Below the pieces are notes generated by a model, which saw only the letters and a program-made list of their open reading frames with translations, was not told the origin of the DNA and ran no database searches. 64,000 nt of DNA, taken from Pseudomaricurvus albidus. Its GTDB lineage: Bacteria > Pseudomonadota > Gammaproteobacteria > Pseudomonadales > Cellvibrionaceae. Below are positions 35,960 through 45,087 of this stretch, one piece after another. How positions within the stretch are numbered: the first letter of the stretch is position 1; each line of letters opens with the position of its first letter. The position numbers and the translations under genes were made by a program. Location: NCBI RefSeq assembly GCF_018863235.1, contig NZ_JAHKRS010000003.1, positions 248,001 through 312,000 of the forward strand, written 5' to 3'.

Positions 35960-36928
35960 ATGAGCCACATTTACCAAGATAATTCACTGACTATCGGTCA
36001 CACACCGCTGGTCAAGCTGAACCGGATAACCGATAAAAATGTCTTCGTTAAATTGGAGTCACGCAATCCCGCCACCTCGGTTAAATGCCGCATCGGCGCC
36101 AACATGATCTGGGACGCCGAAAAACGCGGCGCGCTGAAACCGGGTATGACTGTGGTCGAGCCCACCAGCGGCAATACCGGTATTGCCCTGGCATTTGTGT
36201 GCGCTGCAAAAGGTTACAAGCTGATTCTCACCATGCCCAACACCATGAGTCTGGAACGTCGCCAGCTGATTAAAGCTCTGGGTGCGGAATTGGAATTGAC
36301 CCCCGGCGAAAAAGGCATGAATGGCGCCATTGCCAAAGCGGAAGAAATCGCCGCCAAAAACCCCGACAGCACCTTCATGCCGAAGCAGTTTGAAAACCCG
36401 GCCAACCCGGAAATCCACGAGAAAACCACTGGCCCCGAGATCTTTGAAGACACCGATGGCCAGGTGGACATTTTTGTCGCCGGCGTAGGAACCGGTGGCA
36501 CCCTGACCGGCACTGCCCGTTACCTGAAAAACACCAAGGGGCTGGATGTTAAGTGCATCGCGGTAGAACCGGAGGCCTCGCCAGTGATCAGTCAAACTCT
36601 GGCTGGAGAAGAATTAAAACCGTCACCCCACAAAATTCAGGGTATTGGTGCCGGCTTTATTCCCAAGAATCTGGACATTTCTCTGATCGATGGCGTCGAG
36701 AAGGTCAGTAATGAAAACGCCATTGAAATGGCACAACGACTGATGAAAGAAGAAGGCATTTTGGCGGGCATCTCGTCCGGCGCGGCACTGTCAGCAGCCC
36801 TGCATCTGGCGGAATTACCGGAGAATGGCGGAAAGAATATTGTTGTGATTCTGCCGGACTCCGGCGAGCGCTATCTGTCCAGCATTCTGTTTGCCGGTCA
36901 GTTCAGCGAAAAAGAACTGCAGCAGTAA
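35960..36928 (+). CDS. cysK: Cysteine synthase A (O-acetylserine sulfhydrylase)
   Basis: CysK makes L-cysteine from O-acetylserine and sulfide using PLP. The start is the ATG at 35960, with AAGGA upstream; a GTG directly before it is unlikely. The 322-residue protein has the PLP lysine K42 in NPATSVKCR, the TSGNTGIA substrate loop near 69-76, the [14 protein letters not shown] phosphate-binding loop and a C-terminal '[12 protein letters not shown]'. It stands alone between divergent and convergent neighbours. Confidence 0.95.
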   Translation: MSHIYQDNSLTIGHTPLVKLNRITDKNVFVKLESRNPATSVKCRIGANMIWDAEKRGALKPGMTVVEPTSGNTGIALAFVCAAKGYKLILTMPNTMSLERRQLIKALGAELELTPGEKGMNGAIAKAEEIAAKNPDSTFMPKQFENPANPEIHEKTTGPEIFEDTDGQVDIFVAGVGTGGTLTGTARYLKNTKGLDVKCIAVEPEASPVISQTLAGEELKPSPHKIQGIGAGFIPKNLDISLIDGVEKVSNENAIEMAQRLMKEEGILAGISSGAALSAALHLAELPENGGKNIVVILPDSGERYLSSILFAGQFSEKELQQ

Positions 36929-36940
36929 CAGCGCCAATAG

Positions 36941-36974
36941 AACCCAGACGGCAGCTCAATGTGCCGTCTGGTTA
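36941..36974. terminator. Hairpin downstream of cysK
   Basis: CCAGACGGCA (36944-36953) pairs perfectly with TGCCGTCTGG (36962-36971). The T tract on the plus strand is short (GTTAATC). It is a likely terminator for cysK and may also serve the convergent gene. Confidence 0.65.
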
Positions 36975-36988
36975 ATCTGCTCTAAACA

Positions 36989-37381
36989 TCAGTGCGGGCG
37001 GTTCTTTGCCACACTGCGCTCCTTTCGCGATTCCAATCTCTGCGCCCAGTTGCCGCCACTCTGAGCCTCACAGGCTTCTTCGGAATCAAACATTACTTGC
37101 CGATTCAAAGCCTTAAACTTCACACCAACCTTTAGCAGTTTGGCCTGAATCTGTTTTTTCAGCACGTCAGCCTCACCGCTCGCTTCCGCCAATTGAAGGT
37201 TATCTTCGGTATCGAACACACAGGTAACCACCAAACTTGCGGGGAAGTTGGTGTAATTCGCCTGATGAGTCAACCACTCAAATCCCTGCAGCTGGCCCAG
37301 AGCCTGTTCACAGACATCGGTTAACGCCAGGCGAATATTATTATCGATTTTTTTCTCTGTCTTGCTTTGGGGCTTTGTCAT
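36989..37381 (-). CDS. Conserved small protein of unknown function
   Basis: This 130-residue protein is charged, without signal peptide or membrane helix. Its core 'NIRLALTDVCEQAL...GFEWLTHQANYTNFPASLVVTCVFDT' resembles small proteins of pseudomonads that databases sometimes label 'Fis family regulator'. I see no Fis-type helix-turn-helix at the C-terminus, so I do not adopt that label. The C-terminal tail is basic (RLESRKERSVAKNR). It lies 98 bp downstream of sspB on the same strand, separated from it by a terminator, so it probably has its own promoter. Confidence 0.7.
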   Translation of the reverse strand: MTKPQSKTEKKIDNNIRLALTDVCEQALGQLQGFEWLTHQANYTNFPASLVVTCVFDTEDNLQLAEASGEADVLKKQIQAKLLKVGVKFKALNRQVMFDSEEACEAQSGGNWAQRLESRKERSVAKNRPH

Positions 37382-37423
37382 GCTGCTATATAACCTGCTT
37401 TATTAACTGTCAGCCCACTAACA

Positions 37424-37456
37424 AAAAAGGCGCTCACCCTGGGGCAGCGCCTTTTT
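37424..37456 (-). terminator. Rho-independent terminator of sspB
   Basis: AAAAAGGCGCT (37424-37434) and AGCGCCTTTTT (37446-37456) form a perfect 11-bp stem with an 11-nt loop, followed on the minus strand by T-rich sequence. It lies 23 bp downstream of the sspB stop. Confidence 0.9.
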
Positions 37457-37479
37457 GAAGGAGCAGTCTTTCAAACCGC

Positions 37480-37902
37480 TTATTTGACCACCTTTAGACT
37501 GGGGCGCTTGCTATCGCCCTGAGACTCAACCGGTTTTTCCGGCTTGGTTTTGGTGGTCGGTTTTGGCGGTTCCGGATCCAGATCTGGCTCAGGTTCAAAA
37601 ATCATTCCCTGACCATTCTCACGTGCGTAGATGCCCAGCACGCCGGAACAAGGTACATAGATATCCGTTGGAATACCGCCAAAGCGGGCATTAAATGTTA
37701 CTGCGGCATTTTCAATGGACAGACCCACCACCGCGGTTGGCGCAATATTCAGAACAATTTGACCATCCTTGTTCACATACTGCTGCGGCACCTCGACGTC
37801 AGAGGCATGAGCGTCCACCAGCAAATAAGGCGTACACTCGTTGTCCACTATCCAGTCATACAGTGCCCGTATCATATACGGCCGGCTAGATGTCATACCC
37901 AT
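37480..37902 (-). CDS. sspB: ClpXP adaptor SspB
   Basis: SspB tethers ssrA-tagged proteins to ClpX. The 140-residue product has the substrate-binding domain (SSRPYMIRALYDWIVDNECTPYLLVD, then 'GQIVLNIAPTAVVGLSIEN' and 'VTFNARFGGIPTDIYVP'). A flexible Pro/Lys-rich linker follows, ending in RPSLKVVK, the short C-terminal motif that docks on the ClpX zinc domain. The ATG at 37902 is preceded by AAGGAA; an ATG two codons later is also possible. It lies downstream of sspA, as usual. Confidence 0.95.
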   Translation of the reverse strand: MGMTSSRPYMIRALYDWIVDNECTPYLLVDAHASDVEVPQQYVNKDGQIVLNIAPTAVVGLSIENAAVTFNARFGGIPTDIYVPCSGVLGIYARENGQGMIFEPEPDLDPEPPKPTTKTKPEKPVESQGDSKRPSLKVVK

Positions 37903-37988
37903 TAAAAGTTCCTTACCTGGTCACAAGACCACATTGACTGTGTCATAACGGCACTGACCATTGACAAGTGCACTGATTCAGCAACGAT

Positions 37989-38621
37989 TTAGAGGCGCAT
38001 TTCCCGCTCAAGTTCTGTCAGGCTCTCCTGGAAGGACTCCCTGGCGAACAGACGATCCATATAGTCTTGCAAAGGCTTGGCCTGTTTGGTCTTGGGCAGT
38101 TCAATTTCCATCTGTTGCAGACGCCACAAAATTGGAGCCAGACAGCAGTCAGCAATGGTGAACTCTTCACTCATAAAGTAAGGCAGCTCAGCAAAAATCG
38201 GCGCAATGGTCAGCAGACTTTCTTTCAGTTCTTTGCGGGCTTTGGCAGCCGCTTCCTTGTTTTTACCATTGAGAATGGTATCTACCAGCGGGCTCCAGTC
38301 GTTTTCGATACGGTGCATCCAAAGACGGGTTTGTGCACGGGCCACCGGGTAAACAGGCAACAGCGGGGGATGAGGGAAACGCTCATCCAGATACTCCATC
38401 ATGACCTTGGTTTCGTACAGGGACAATTCGCGGTCAACCAAAGTTGGCAAAGCATTGTAGGGGTTCAATTCCGCCAGTTCTTCAGGCTTGTTTTTGGGAT
38501 CTACATCGATAATGTCAACAGACACACCTTTTTCGGCCAAAACAATACGAACACGATGACTGTAATGATCACAGGCATCAGAGAAATAGGTCATGGAAGA
38601 ACGCTTGGCAACAACGCCCAT
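37989..38621 (-). CDS. sspA: Stringent starvation protein A
   Basis: SspA is a GST-fold protein that binds RNA polymerase under starvation stress. The 210-residue protein shows the thioredoxin-like N-domain ([24 protein letters not shown], '[33 protein letters not shown]') and the helical C-domain. I chose the ATG at 38621, which is preceded by GAGGTGAAG; the in-frame GTG at 38630 lies inside that ribosome binding site. The order petA-petBC-sspA-sspB is conserved in many gammaproteobacteria. Confidence 0.94.
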   Translation of the reverse strand: MGVVAKRSSMTYFSDACDHYSHRVRIVLAEKGVSVDIIDVDPKNKPEELAELNPYNALPTLVDRELSLYETKVMMEYLDERFPHPPLLPVYPVARAQTRLWMHRIENDWSPLVDTILNGKNKEAAAKARKELKESLLTIAPIFAELPYFMSEEFTIADCCLAPILWRLQQMEIELPKTKQAKPLQDYMDRLFARESFQESLTELEREMRL

Positions 38622-38650
38622 GGGCTTCACCTCAATAAGTAGAATTTAAA

Positions 38651-38686
38651 AACACAAACGGGCGGACTGCTCTTGCAGCCCGCCCG
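38651..38686 (-). terminator. Rho-independent terminator of the bc1 operon
   Basis: CGGGCGGACTGC (38659-38670) and GCAGCCCGCCCG (38675-38686) pair along 12 positions with a single A/C mismatch and a 4-nt loop. On the minus strand the stem is followed by TTTGTGTTTTT. It separates the cytochrome gene from sspA. Confidence 0.8.
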
Positions 38687-38706
38687 GAAAGCCAAACCCC
38701 GAAAAT

Positions 38707-40926
38707 CTAGTGGATTTCTCTCCAGTATTCACGGTTCAGCAGATAGACAAAGACAAACAGTACGCTCAGGAACAACAACACGTACACACCGATACGCTCG
38801 CGATCTACAGCAATGGGCTCGGCGACGTATTCGAGGAAGTTCACCAGATCGTAGATAGCCTGATCAAACTCCTTCTCATCCATGGTGCCTTTTACTTCGC
38901 CAACTTTCAGACTGCCACACTCGGCTTCAGCAATGGCTTCACCGGTTACCGGATCACGAATGACCTTGCCGTGATGATCCAGTTTTGGACCCGGCGCACA
39001 CTCTTGCAGGCCTTGCAGCTCAAGCATGACATGCGGCATGGCAACCTTGTCGAATACCTTGTTGTTCACACCAGTAGGACGCGTGTCATCGGCATAAAAA
39101 CTGCGCAGGTAAGTATACAGCCACTCTGGGTTGCGAGAGCGGGCAACCAGCGTCAGATCCGGTGGCGAAGCACCAAACCAGCCTTTTGACTGGCTCGGCT
39201 GCATGGAGATATCCATCAGCTCACCGATTTTCTGATCGCCAAAGACAATGTTATCCATCATCACGTCATGAGGAACACCCAGGTCATCCGCTACCCGCTG
39301 GTAGCGAGAAAACTTTGCTGAGTGACACCCCATGCAGTAGTTGGCAAACCACTTGGCACCACGCTGCAGGGACTCCTTGTCTTGCAGATCCGGCTCCATT
39401 TTATCACATTGGATAGAACCGCAATCAAAAGCACCTTCAGCAGCAACTGCTTTGATTGGGGCAACGGTCAGCACCAGGAACAGCAGGAAACCACCCCAAA
39501 CCAGCAGCTTCGGCAGACCTTTCGCCTGTACACGCTCCGGCTCGGCTTCAACACCGTCTTTGGCGGTCAACCAAGGCGTAGCGGCAACAAACAGAGCCAT
39601 TGCAGTACCAAACAGAACGATAAACAGCGGGTACTTACTTGCACCATCCCAGGACAGTTTCAGCAACAGGGCACCCAGCAGCAGGCTGACAACAATGTTG
39701 ACGATACCGGTCTGCTTTTTCAGCGGGTTGGTGTACATCGGCATCTGGATAAAGAAGGCGAAGTAGTAAACCGTTGCCAGCTGAGCCAGTACAGTACGAC
39801 CTTCAGTTGGCGCTTTCACACCCAGGTAACCCAGTACCACAAACATGGCAGCAAACAGCAACAGCGATACGCGAGGCATGAAACCTTTGTAGCGCATGGA
39901 TTTAACCGGGCTCTTGTCCAGCCAGGGCAGGACAAACAGAATCGCAATCGCACCACCCATGGCCACCAGACCCAGGAACTTGGAGCTCAGAGGACCGATA
40001 TCAATGGTGACAGCACGCAAGATGGCGTAGAAAGGCGTGAAATACCAAACCGGCGCAATGTGCGGAGGAGTTTTCAGACCGTTAGCGACTTCAAAGTTCG
40101 CGTATTCCAGGAAGAAACCACCCATCTCCGGCATGAAGAACATCACGAAGCAGAAGACAAACAGGAATACTGTCACACCTACCAGATCGTGCACGGTATA
40201 GAACGGATGGAAAGGAACGCCATCTTTTGGCACACCGTTTTCATCTTTGTTCTTCTTGATCTCAACACCGTCGGGGTTGTTAGAGCCCACTTCGTGCAAC
40301 GCCAGAATGTGCATCACCACCAGAGCCAGAATAACAATCGGCAACGCAACCACGTGCAGAGAGAAGAAACGGTTAAGCGTAGCACCGGAGATCAGATAGT
40401 CACCGCGAATCCACTGAACCAGATCATCACCCACAACCGGAATAGCACCGAACAGGGAAACAATTACCTGAGCACCCCAGTAGGACATCTGACCCCATGG
40501 CAGTACGTAGCCCATAAAGGCCTCTGCCATCAACGCCAGATAAATGGTCATCCCGAAGATCCACACCAGCTCACGCGGCGCCTTATAGGAACCGTACATC
40601 AAGCCACGGAACATGTGCAGATAAACCACCACAAAAAACGCCGAGGCGCCGGTGGAGTGCATGTACCGCAGTAGCCAGCCGTAGTCCACATCACGCATGA
40701 TGTATTCCACCGAGGCAAATGCCTCTTCGGCACTTGGCGTGTAGTTCATGGTCAACCAGATACCGGTCAGCAGCTGGTTAACCAGAACCAGGATAGAGAG
40801 CACCCCAAAGAAGTACCAGAAATTGAAGTTCTTGGGAGCGTAGTACTTGCTCATGTGGGTTTCCCACGCGCGCGTCACTGGCAAACGTGCGTCAACCCAA
40901 CCCATAAAATCAGTCCATTTGCTCAT
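38707..40926 (-). CDS. petBC: Fused cytochrome b / cytochrome c1 of the bc1 complex
   Basis: One 739-residue frame encodes both cytochrome b and cytochrome c1, as in the fbcH precursor of Bradyrhizobium. Residues 1-400 are cytochrome b with heme ligands H90, H104, H191 and H206; the quinol-site motif reads PVWY (292-295) rather than PEWY. About 405-450 add two more hydrophobic helices. A stretch AEPERVQAKG (461-470) looks like a cytochrome b C-terminus. Then comes a signal-peptide-like segment ending AVAAEG (about 472-498) and cytochrome c1 with heme motif CMGCH (531-535), a Met-ligand region VAMPHVML and a C-terminal anchor helix. Processing by signal peptidase would give two subunits. It follows petA by 2 bp. 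Confidence 0.93.
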   Translation of the reverse strand: MSKWTDFMGWVDARLPVTRAWETHMSKYYAPKNFNFWYFFGVLSILVLVNQLLTGIWLTMNYTPSAEEAFASVEYIMRDVDYGWLLRYMHSTGASAFFVVVYLHMFRGLMYGSYKAPRELVWIFGMTIYLALMAEAFMGYVLPWGQMSYWGAQVIVSLFGAIPVVGDDLVQWIRGDYLISGATLNRFFSLHVVALPIVILALVVMHILALHEVGSNNPDGVEIKKNKDENGVPKDGVPFHPFYTVHDLVGVTVFLFVFCFVMFFMPEMGGFFLEYANFEVANGLKTPPHIAPVWYFTPFYAILRAVTIDIGPLSSKFLGLVAMGGAIAILFVLPWLDKSPVKSMRYKGFMPRVSLLLFAAMFVVLGYLGVKAPTEGRTVLAQLATVYYFAFFIQMPMYTNPLKKQTGIVNIVVSLLLGALLLKLSWDGASKYPLFIVLFGTAMALFVAATPWLTAKDGVEAEPERVQAKGLPKLLVWGGFLLFLVLTVAPIKAVAAEGAFDCGSIQCDKMEPDLQDKESLQRGAKWFANYCMGCHSAKFSRYQRVADDLGVPHDVMMDNIVFGDQKIGELMDISMQPSQSKGWFGASPPDLTLVARSRNPEWLYTYLRSFYADDTRPTGVNNKVFDKVAMPHVMLELQGLQECAPGPKLDHHGKVIRDPVTGEAIAEAECGSLKVGEVKGTMDEKEFDQAIYDLVNFLEYVAEPIAVDRERIGVYVLLFLSVLFVFVYLLNREYWREIH

Positions 40927-40928
40927 TC

Positions 40929-41528
40929 TTAAGCCTCCTGATCCACACCGACGGTAATCACCGAGTCAGTGTCGTATGAGTGCGGGGGTACTTCCAGGTT
41001 CGTTGGTGCAGGAACACCTTTGTAAACTCGTCCGGAAAGGTCATATTTGGAACCGTGACACGGGCAGAAGAAACCACCCAGCCAGTCATCGCCGCCCAGA
41101 TCGGCCGCACCCACTTCGGGACGGTACATAGGCGCACAACCCAGGTGAGTACACAGACCCAGCAAGATCAGGAACTCTTCCTTACCCGGAATGGTTCTGG
41201 CCACGCCTTTCACGTATTCAGGCTGTTGTGGCTCAACCGACTCAGGATCGCGCAGCTCATCGTTCAACTTGGGGAGGTTGGCGAGGGTTTCTGCCGTACG
41301 GCGTACAACGTAGACGGGCTTTCCGCGCCACTCTACGACCACCATCTGACCCTCTTCGATATTATTCAAATTCGCTTTAACTGGTGCACCTGCAGCTTTG
41401 GCTTTGGCGCTAGGATTCCACGAACCCACAAAAGGAACAGCAGCCCCCACAACACCTGCAGCCCCAACTACAGAGGTAGCGGCCGTCAGAAAACGGCGCC
41501 GACCTGCGTTCACTCCGTCATTGCTCAT
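40929..41528 (-). CDS. petA: Rieske iron-sulfur subunit of the bc1 complex
   Basis: The 199-residue protein carries a twin-arginine type N-terminus (GRRRFLTAAT) with a hydrophobic anchor (about 12-35). The 2Fe-2S ligands are C126 and H128 in CTHLGC and C155 and H158 in CPCHG; the second cysteines (C131, C157) form the stabilising disulfide. It passes electrons from quinol to cytochrome c1. It is the first gene of the petA-petBC operon with a plausible promoter at 41662-41690. Confidence 0.96.
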   Translation of the reverse strand: MSNDGVNAGRRRFLTAATSVVGAAGVVGAAVPFVGSWNPSAKAKAAGAPVKANLNNIEEGQMVVVEWRGKPVYVVRRTAETLANLPKLNDELRDPESVEPQQPEYVKGVARTIPGKEEFLILLGLCTHLGCAPMYRPEVGAADLGGDDWLGGFFCPCHGSKYDLSGRVYKGVPAPTNLEVPPHSYDTDSVITVGVDQEA

Positions 41529-41661
41529 GACGTTTTTCTCCCATAACAGCGTTACTTTAACAACATGTGACCTACTGGCTGCACGTGCCTACAAAACAGT
41601 CAGTAACTTACTGAATTTTAAAGATTTACGGATGTCTAAAATAGCTTAAATAAATCGCCAC

Positions 41662-41690
41662 ATAGTAAAGAAGTTGCCCCTCTGTGACAA
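41662..41690 (-). promoter_or_regulatory. Candidate sigma-70 promoter of petA-petBC
   Basis: On the minus strand TTGTCA (5 of 6 matches) lies at 41690-41685 and TACTAT (4 of 6) at 41667-41662, with a 17-bp spacer. The leader to the petA start would be about 130 nt. Confidence 0.5.
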
Positions 41691-41733
41691 GGCATAACCA
41701 CCTTTTCAATAAGGGTATTCTAGACAGGGGCGC

Positions 41734-41765
41734 AAAAAAAAGCCCAGACTGAGTGCAATCTGGGC
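41734..41765 (-). terminator. Rho-independent terminator of rplM-rpsI
   Basis: GCCCAGA (41742-41748) and TCTGGGC (41759-41765) form the stem. On the minus strand the hairpin runs into eight or more T (41741-41734). It lies 56 bp downstream of the rpsI stop. Confidence 0.92.
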
Positions 41766-41820
41766 CAATTTTGTGCAAGCCGAATCGCGATAACAAGACG
41801 ATTCTGTTTGCAGAAACGAA

Positions 41821-42213
41821 TTAACGCTTCGAGAACTGAGGCTTCTTACGTGCTTTACGCAGACCCACTTTCTTACGCTCAACTTCACGAGCATCACGAG
41901 TAACATAACCCGCAGCACGCAGAGGTTGACGCAAGCTCTCGTCGTACTCCATCAGAGCACGAGTCAGGCCGTGACGAATGGCGCCAGCCTGACCGAAGCT
42001 ACCGCCACCTTTGACGGTTACTTTGATGTCAAACTTTTCAACCATATCAACCAGCTCCAGCGGCTGACGCACGATCATGCGAGCCACTTCGCGGCCGAAG
42101 TAATCATCCAGAGTTTTATCGTTAACAACGATGTTGCCACTGCCCTGAGTAATGAATACACGAGCTGTGGAAGTTTTACGGCGTCCGGTACCGTAGTATT
42201 GTGTTGCAGCCAT
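41821..42213 (-). CDS. rpsI: 30S ribosomal protein S9
   Basis: S9 is a small-subunit head protein whose C-terminal tail reaches the P-site tRNA. The 130-residue product starts [19 protein letters not shown] and ends in the invariant KKPQFSKR. The ATG at 42213 is set by AGGAGC at proper spacing; an ATG two codons upstream is less well placed. It follows rplM by 16 bp, the standard L13-S9 operon. Confidence 0.98.
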   Translation of the reverse strand: MAATQYYGTGRRKTSTARVFITQGSGNIVVNDKTLDDYFGREVARMIVRQPLELVDMVEKFDIKVTVKGGGSFGQAGAIRHGLTRALMEYDESLRQPLRAAGYVTRDAREVERKKVGLRKARKKPQFSKR

Positions 42214-42229
42214 TATCATCAGCTCCTGA

Positions 42230-42658
42230 TTAGATGTTCAGTTCTTTAGGCTGTTGCGCAGCATGTGGATGCTCGGTACCAGCGTAAACTTTCAGTTTTT
42301 TGAACATTGCACGACCCAGCGGCCCACGGGGCAGCATGCCTTTAACAGCACTCTGGATAGTACGCTCAGGAGCCTTGTCGATCAGCTTTTCGAAGCTGAT
42401 GGACTTCAGACCACCAGGGTAGCCGGTGTGGCTGTGGTAGATCTTGTCTTTGGCTTTGTTACCAGTTACACGCACTTTCTCAGCGTTAACGACAACGATG
42501 TAGTCACCGGTATCAACGTGAGGGGTGTATTCTGGCTTATGCTTTCCACGCAGACGAGTTGCGATCTCTGCGGCCATGCGGCCCAAAGTTTTGCCTTCTG
42601 CGTCGACAATGAACCAGTCTTGCTGAACTGATCCTGGTTTGGCACTAATAGTCTTCAT
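42230..42658 (-). CDS. rplM: 50S ribosomal protein L13
   Basis: L13 is an early-assembly large-subunit protein. The 142-residue product begins [20 protein letters not shown] and carries [27 protein letters not shown] and [21 protein letters not shown], all family-invariant. I use the ATG at 42658; the frame upstream is open but not L13-like. A good promoter lies at 42717-42745. Confidence 0.98.
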   Translation of the reverse strand: MKTISAKPGSVQQDWFIVDAEGKTLGRMAAEIATRLRGKHKPEYTPHVDTGDYIVVVNAEKVRVTGNKAKDKIYHSHTGYPGGLKSISFEKLIDKAPERTIQSAVKGMLPRGPLGRAMFKKLKVYAGTEHPHAAQQPKELNI

Positions 42659-42716
42659 GTTGTATTTGCCTTTGATTCGACGAATATTGTAAACAAGCCC
42701 AAAAAAGGGAGCGCGG

Positions 42717-42745
42717 AGTATATAGACAACCCCCGCCGGGCGCAA
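42717..42745 (-). promoter_or_regulatory. Sigma-70 promoter of rplM-rpsI
   Basis: On the minus strand TTGCGC lies at 42745-42740 and TATACT (5 of 6 matches) at 42722-42717, spaced by 17 bp. A GC-rich segment CGCGCTCCC follows, as expected of a stringently controlled discriminator region. The leader is about 50 nt. Confidence 0.65.
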
Positions 42746-42795
42746 GCACAAACTCACCTGCCCAATCAGCCTTTCGACACCCCACCCAAACCGGA

Positions 42796-43941
42796 CTAGG
42801 GGCGATGGGGCGCCGCCAGATATTCCTGACTCTGCATCTCCAATAGACGACTGACCGTACGCTCGAATTCAAAACTCAGCTTGCCACCACCATAGATCTC
42901 AGCCAGCGGATTGGCAGCAGAAATAATCAATTTTACGTTCCTGTCGTAAAACTCATCCACCATATTGATAAAGCGGCGAGCCTGATCATCCGTATCACGC
43001 GCCAGTGCGGGCACGTTGGCCACCAAAACGGCATGATATTCCTTGGCCAGCTCAATATAGTCGTTCTGAGAGCGGGGACCGTCACACAGCGCCATAAAAT
43101 CGAACCAGACCACATCATCTGCCTCAAAACGCGCCCGTATCGGACGTCCCTCCACCTCAATCGAGGTATTGGCACGTATTTCATTCTTGTCCGGCACCAG
43201 ACTTTCAAAACTCGCCAGCAAACTGGCATCCGCTTCTGCGTCCAGGGGGAAATGATACAGCTCGGCCTGCTCCAGCGCCCGCAAACGGTAGTCCACACCA
43301 CCATCCACATTCACCACCAGCGTATGCTTGTTCAGCATATCAATCGCCGGCAAAAAACGGGCCCGCTGCAGACCATCCTTATAGAGGCCGTCGGGCACAA
43401 TGTTCGACGTTGCCACCAACGAGACCCCCCGATCAAACAGGGCCTGCATCAAAGTCCCCAAAATCATGGCATCGGTAATGTCTGAGACAAAAAACTCATC
43501 AAAACAAATTACCCGCGCCTCTTTAGCCAGGCGATCGGCAACGGTATTGAGCGGGTTTTTCTGACCATCCAGCGAGCGCAGCTCCTGATGTACACGGCGC
43601 ATAAAGCGATGAAAGTGAGCCCGCATCTTGTCGGAAAAAGGCAAGCTCTCATAAAAATTATCCATCAGGTAGGTCTTGCCGCGACCGACACCACCCCAGA
43701 AGTACAGCCCTCGCTGCAGTTCACGTTGAGACTCTGAGGCAAACACACCTTTCAGACGCCCAACAAACCCTTTAGGTGCCTGCTCTTGTTGCCAGGCACT
43801 CACCAACCGGTCATAGAGATCTTGCAGCAACTCGACGGCCATCTCCTGAGCAGGATCATAGTTAAAGCCATCTTTTTTGAGGTCGGCCTGATAGCGCTCG
43901 AGGGGCGTCTCGGCACTCACCATCATGCCCGACCCAGTCAT
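42796..43941 (-). CDS. zapE: Cell division ATPase ZapE (AFG1-like)
   Basis: ZapE is an AAA+ family ATPase that acts on FtsZ rings during division. The 381-residue protein has Walker A GGVGRGKT (83-90), Walker [13 protein letters not shown], sensor segment [19 protein letters not shown] and the C-terminal '[14 protein letters not shown]', matching the AFG1/YhcM family. It ends just before rplM and is divergent from zapG, the conserved gammaproteobacterial layout. Confidence 0.94.
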   Translation of the reverse strand: MTGSGMMVSAETPLERYQADLKKDGFNYDPAQEMAVELLQDLYDRLVSAWQQEQAPKGFVGRLKGVFASESQRELQRGLYFWGGVGRGKTYLMDNFYESLPFSDKMRAHFHRFMRRVHQELRSLDGQKNPLNTVADRLAKEARVICFDEFFVSDITDAMILGTLMQALFDRGVSLVATSNIVPDGLYKDGLQRARFLPAIDMLNKHTLVVNVDGGVDYRLRALEQAELYHFPLDAEADASLLASFESLVPDKNEIRANTSIEVEGRPIRARFEADDVVWFDFMALCDGPRSQNDYIELAKEYHAVLVANVPALARDTDDQARRFINMVDEFYDRNVKLIISAANPLAEIYGGGKLSFEFERTVSRLLEMQSQEYLAAPHRP

Positions 43942-44400
43942 GGAGACACCTGCTCTGCAGATGCCCGCTCTGGAAATATAAATGCCATGAGTTTCATTGC
44001 TCTACTATCTTTAATAACATCAAAAACAGGAAGTTAGACAGCTCGATCGCTGCTGCCGGCGCGGCACCCAAGGCCCTCGGCGACAAATCGGCGCTCACTG
44101 TAGCGACCTCAATACACCTGCGCAAGCCTTACCGCACCAGACCTCTCAGTAAAAACGCCACAGGCTGTGACCAGTTTCCCCCATAAAGAATGAGCATAGC
44201 GCCAAAGAATGGGCGTATAATAAAAGTCACAAGGAAGCCCCTGATAATAGCAACGAACCATAAAACAACGGCATTCCTGAGCGAAGGTGCTATTCTTGCG
44301 TTCGCTTCGCAGCGAAGTCCAGCCCAATCCCTGGCTCGCTGTCACGCGATGCTTTAATTCAAAGATTGCTTTAACCGCTTGTTAACCAGGAGACTAATTA
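43942..44400. other. 458-bp divergent intergenic region between zapE and zapG
   Basis: No gene is supported here. A TATAAT word occurs on the plus strand at 44216-44221 without a good -35 partner. An inverted repeat TTCGCT/AGCGAA lies near 44300. A short minus-strand open frame (44109-44345) has no recognisable features and no ribosome binding site. Confidence 0.5.
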
Positions 44401-44907
44401 GTGTTCACTCTCAGCACACTTATCATGACCGCCATTGCCGCCCTTCTCATCGGCGCAGCGCTTGGATCCCTTCTGACCAAGTCCCTGCACCCCGACGAAA
44501 AGCAAAATCGCGAACTGGAGAGCAGAGTCAAACAGGCTGAGGACAAGCTGAAAGAATACCAGCAGGATGTCACGGAACACTTTGCTGAGACCTCCCAACT
44601 GGTGAACTCCCTGACCCAAAGTTACAAAGAGGTCCACGAATACCTCGCCGACAGCGCCCTCAAGCTGACCAATCCTGACATCAGCCGCCAGCTGATCGAC
44701 GCCGCCGACGGCAAGCTGCTTTCCCATACACAGAAAGAATCAACTCAGGAAACCGATGGTAGCCACGACACCGTTGCCCCTCGGGACTGGGCGCCCAGAG
44801 CTGCCGATGGCAAGGGTCAACTGAGCGAAGATTTCGGACTCGACCCTCACCCATCTGACACCACAGACCATCCGTTGAAGCCCAAAGCAGGCAAAACGGA
44901 CGCGTAA
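44401..44907 (+). CDS. zapG: DUF1043 family division/envelope protein ZapG (YhcB)
   Basis: The 168-residue product has one N-terminal membrane helix (about 5-27) followed by a coiled coil. The family core is 'EYQQDVTEHFAETSQLVNSLTQSYKEVHEYLADSALKL' at about 53-90, and the tail is polar and variable. YhcB/ZapG proteins link the envelope-synthesis and division machineries. The start is GTG at 44401, preceded by CAGGAGA. It is divergent from zapE and followed 180 bp later by the degS-like protease gene. Confidence 0.92.
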   Translation: MFTLSTLIMTAIAALLIGAALGSLLTKSLHPDEKQNRELESRVKQAEDKLKEYQQDVTEHFAETSQLVNSLTQSYKEVHEYLADSALKLTNPDISRQLIDAADGKLLSHTQKESTQETDGSHDTVAPRDWAPRAADGKGQLSEDFGLDPHPSDTTDHPLKPKAGKTDA

Positions 44908-45087
44908 CACCACCTCAAGACCTCTCTCCCCAGTCCGCGGCGGGAGGTCAAACCGCCCTGCGGACTGGCCTAGCAACAGCATTCCCCTCTATAATCCGCT
45001 TCTCATGAGATCACTTTTGTCACCGGCTTTTTAGACTTCCCCCGAAATTGCTGTCGACACCACAAAAACAGATACGCGGAGCTCCAC

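Noticed and set aside
39322-40674. Long plus-strand open frame (450 codons) inside the cytochrome b-c1 gene
   Set aside because: The translation is His/Gln/Asn-rich without hydrophobic core or motifs, as expected for an antisense shadow of a membrane-protein gene.
44109-44345. 78-codon minus-strand open frame in the zapE-zapG gap
   Set aside because: No ribosome binding site, no motif, and an unbalanced composition; it probably arises by chance in the divergent promoter region.
43942-44400. Structured non-coding RNA (for example RNase P RNA or 6S RNA) in the long zapE-zapG gap
   Set aside because: None of the conserved segments of these RNAs could be found, and only a short inverted repeat is present.
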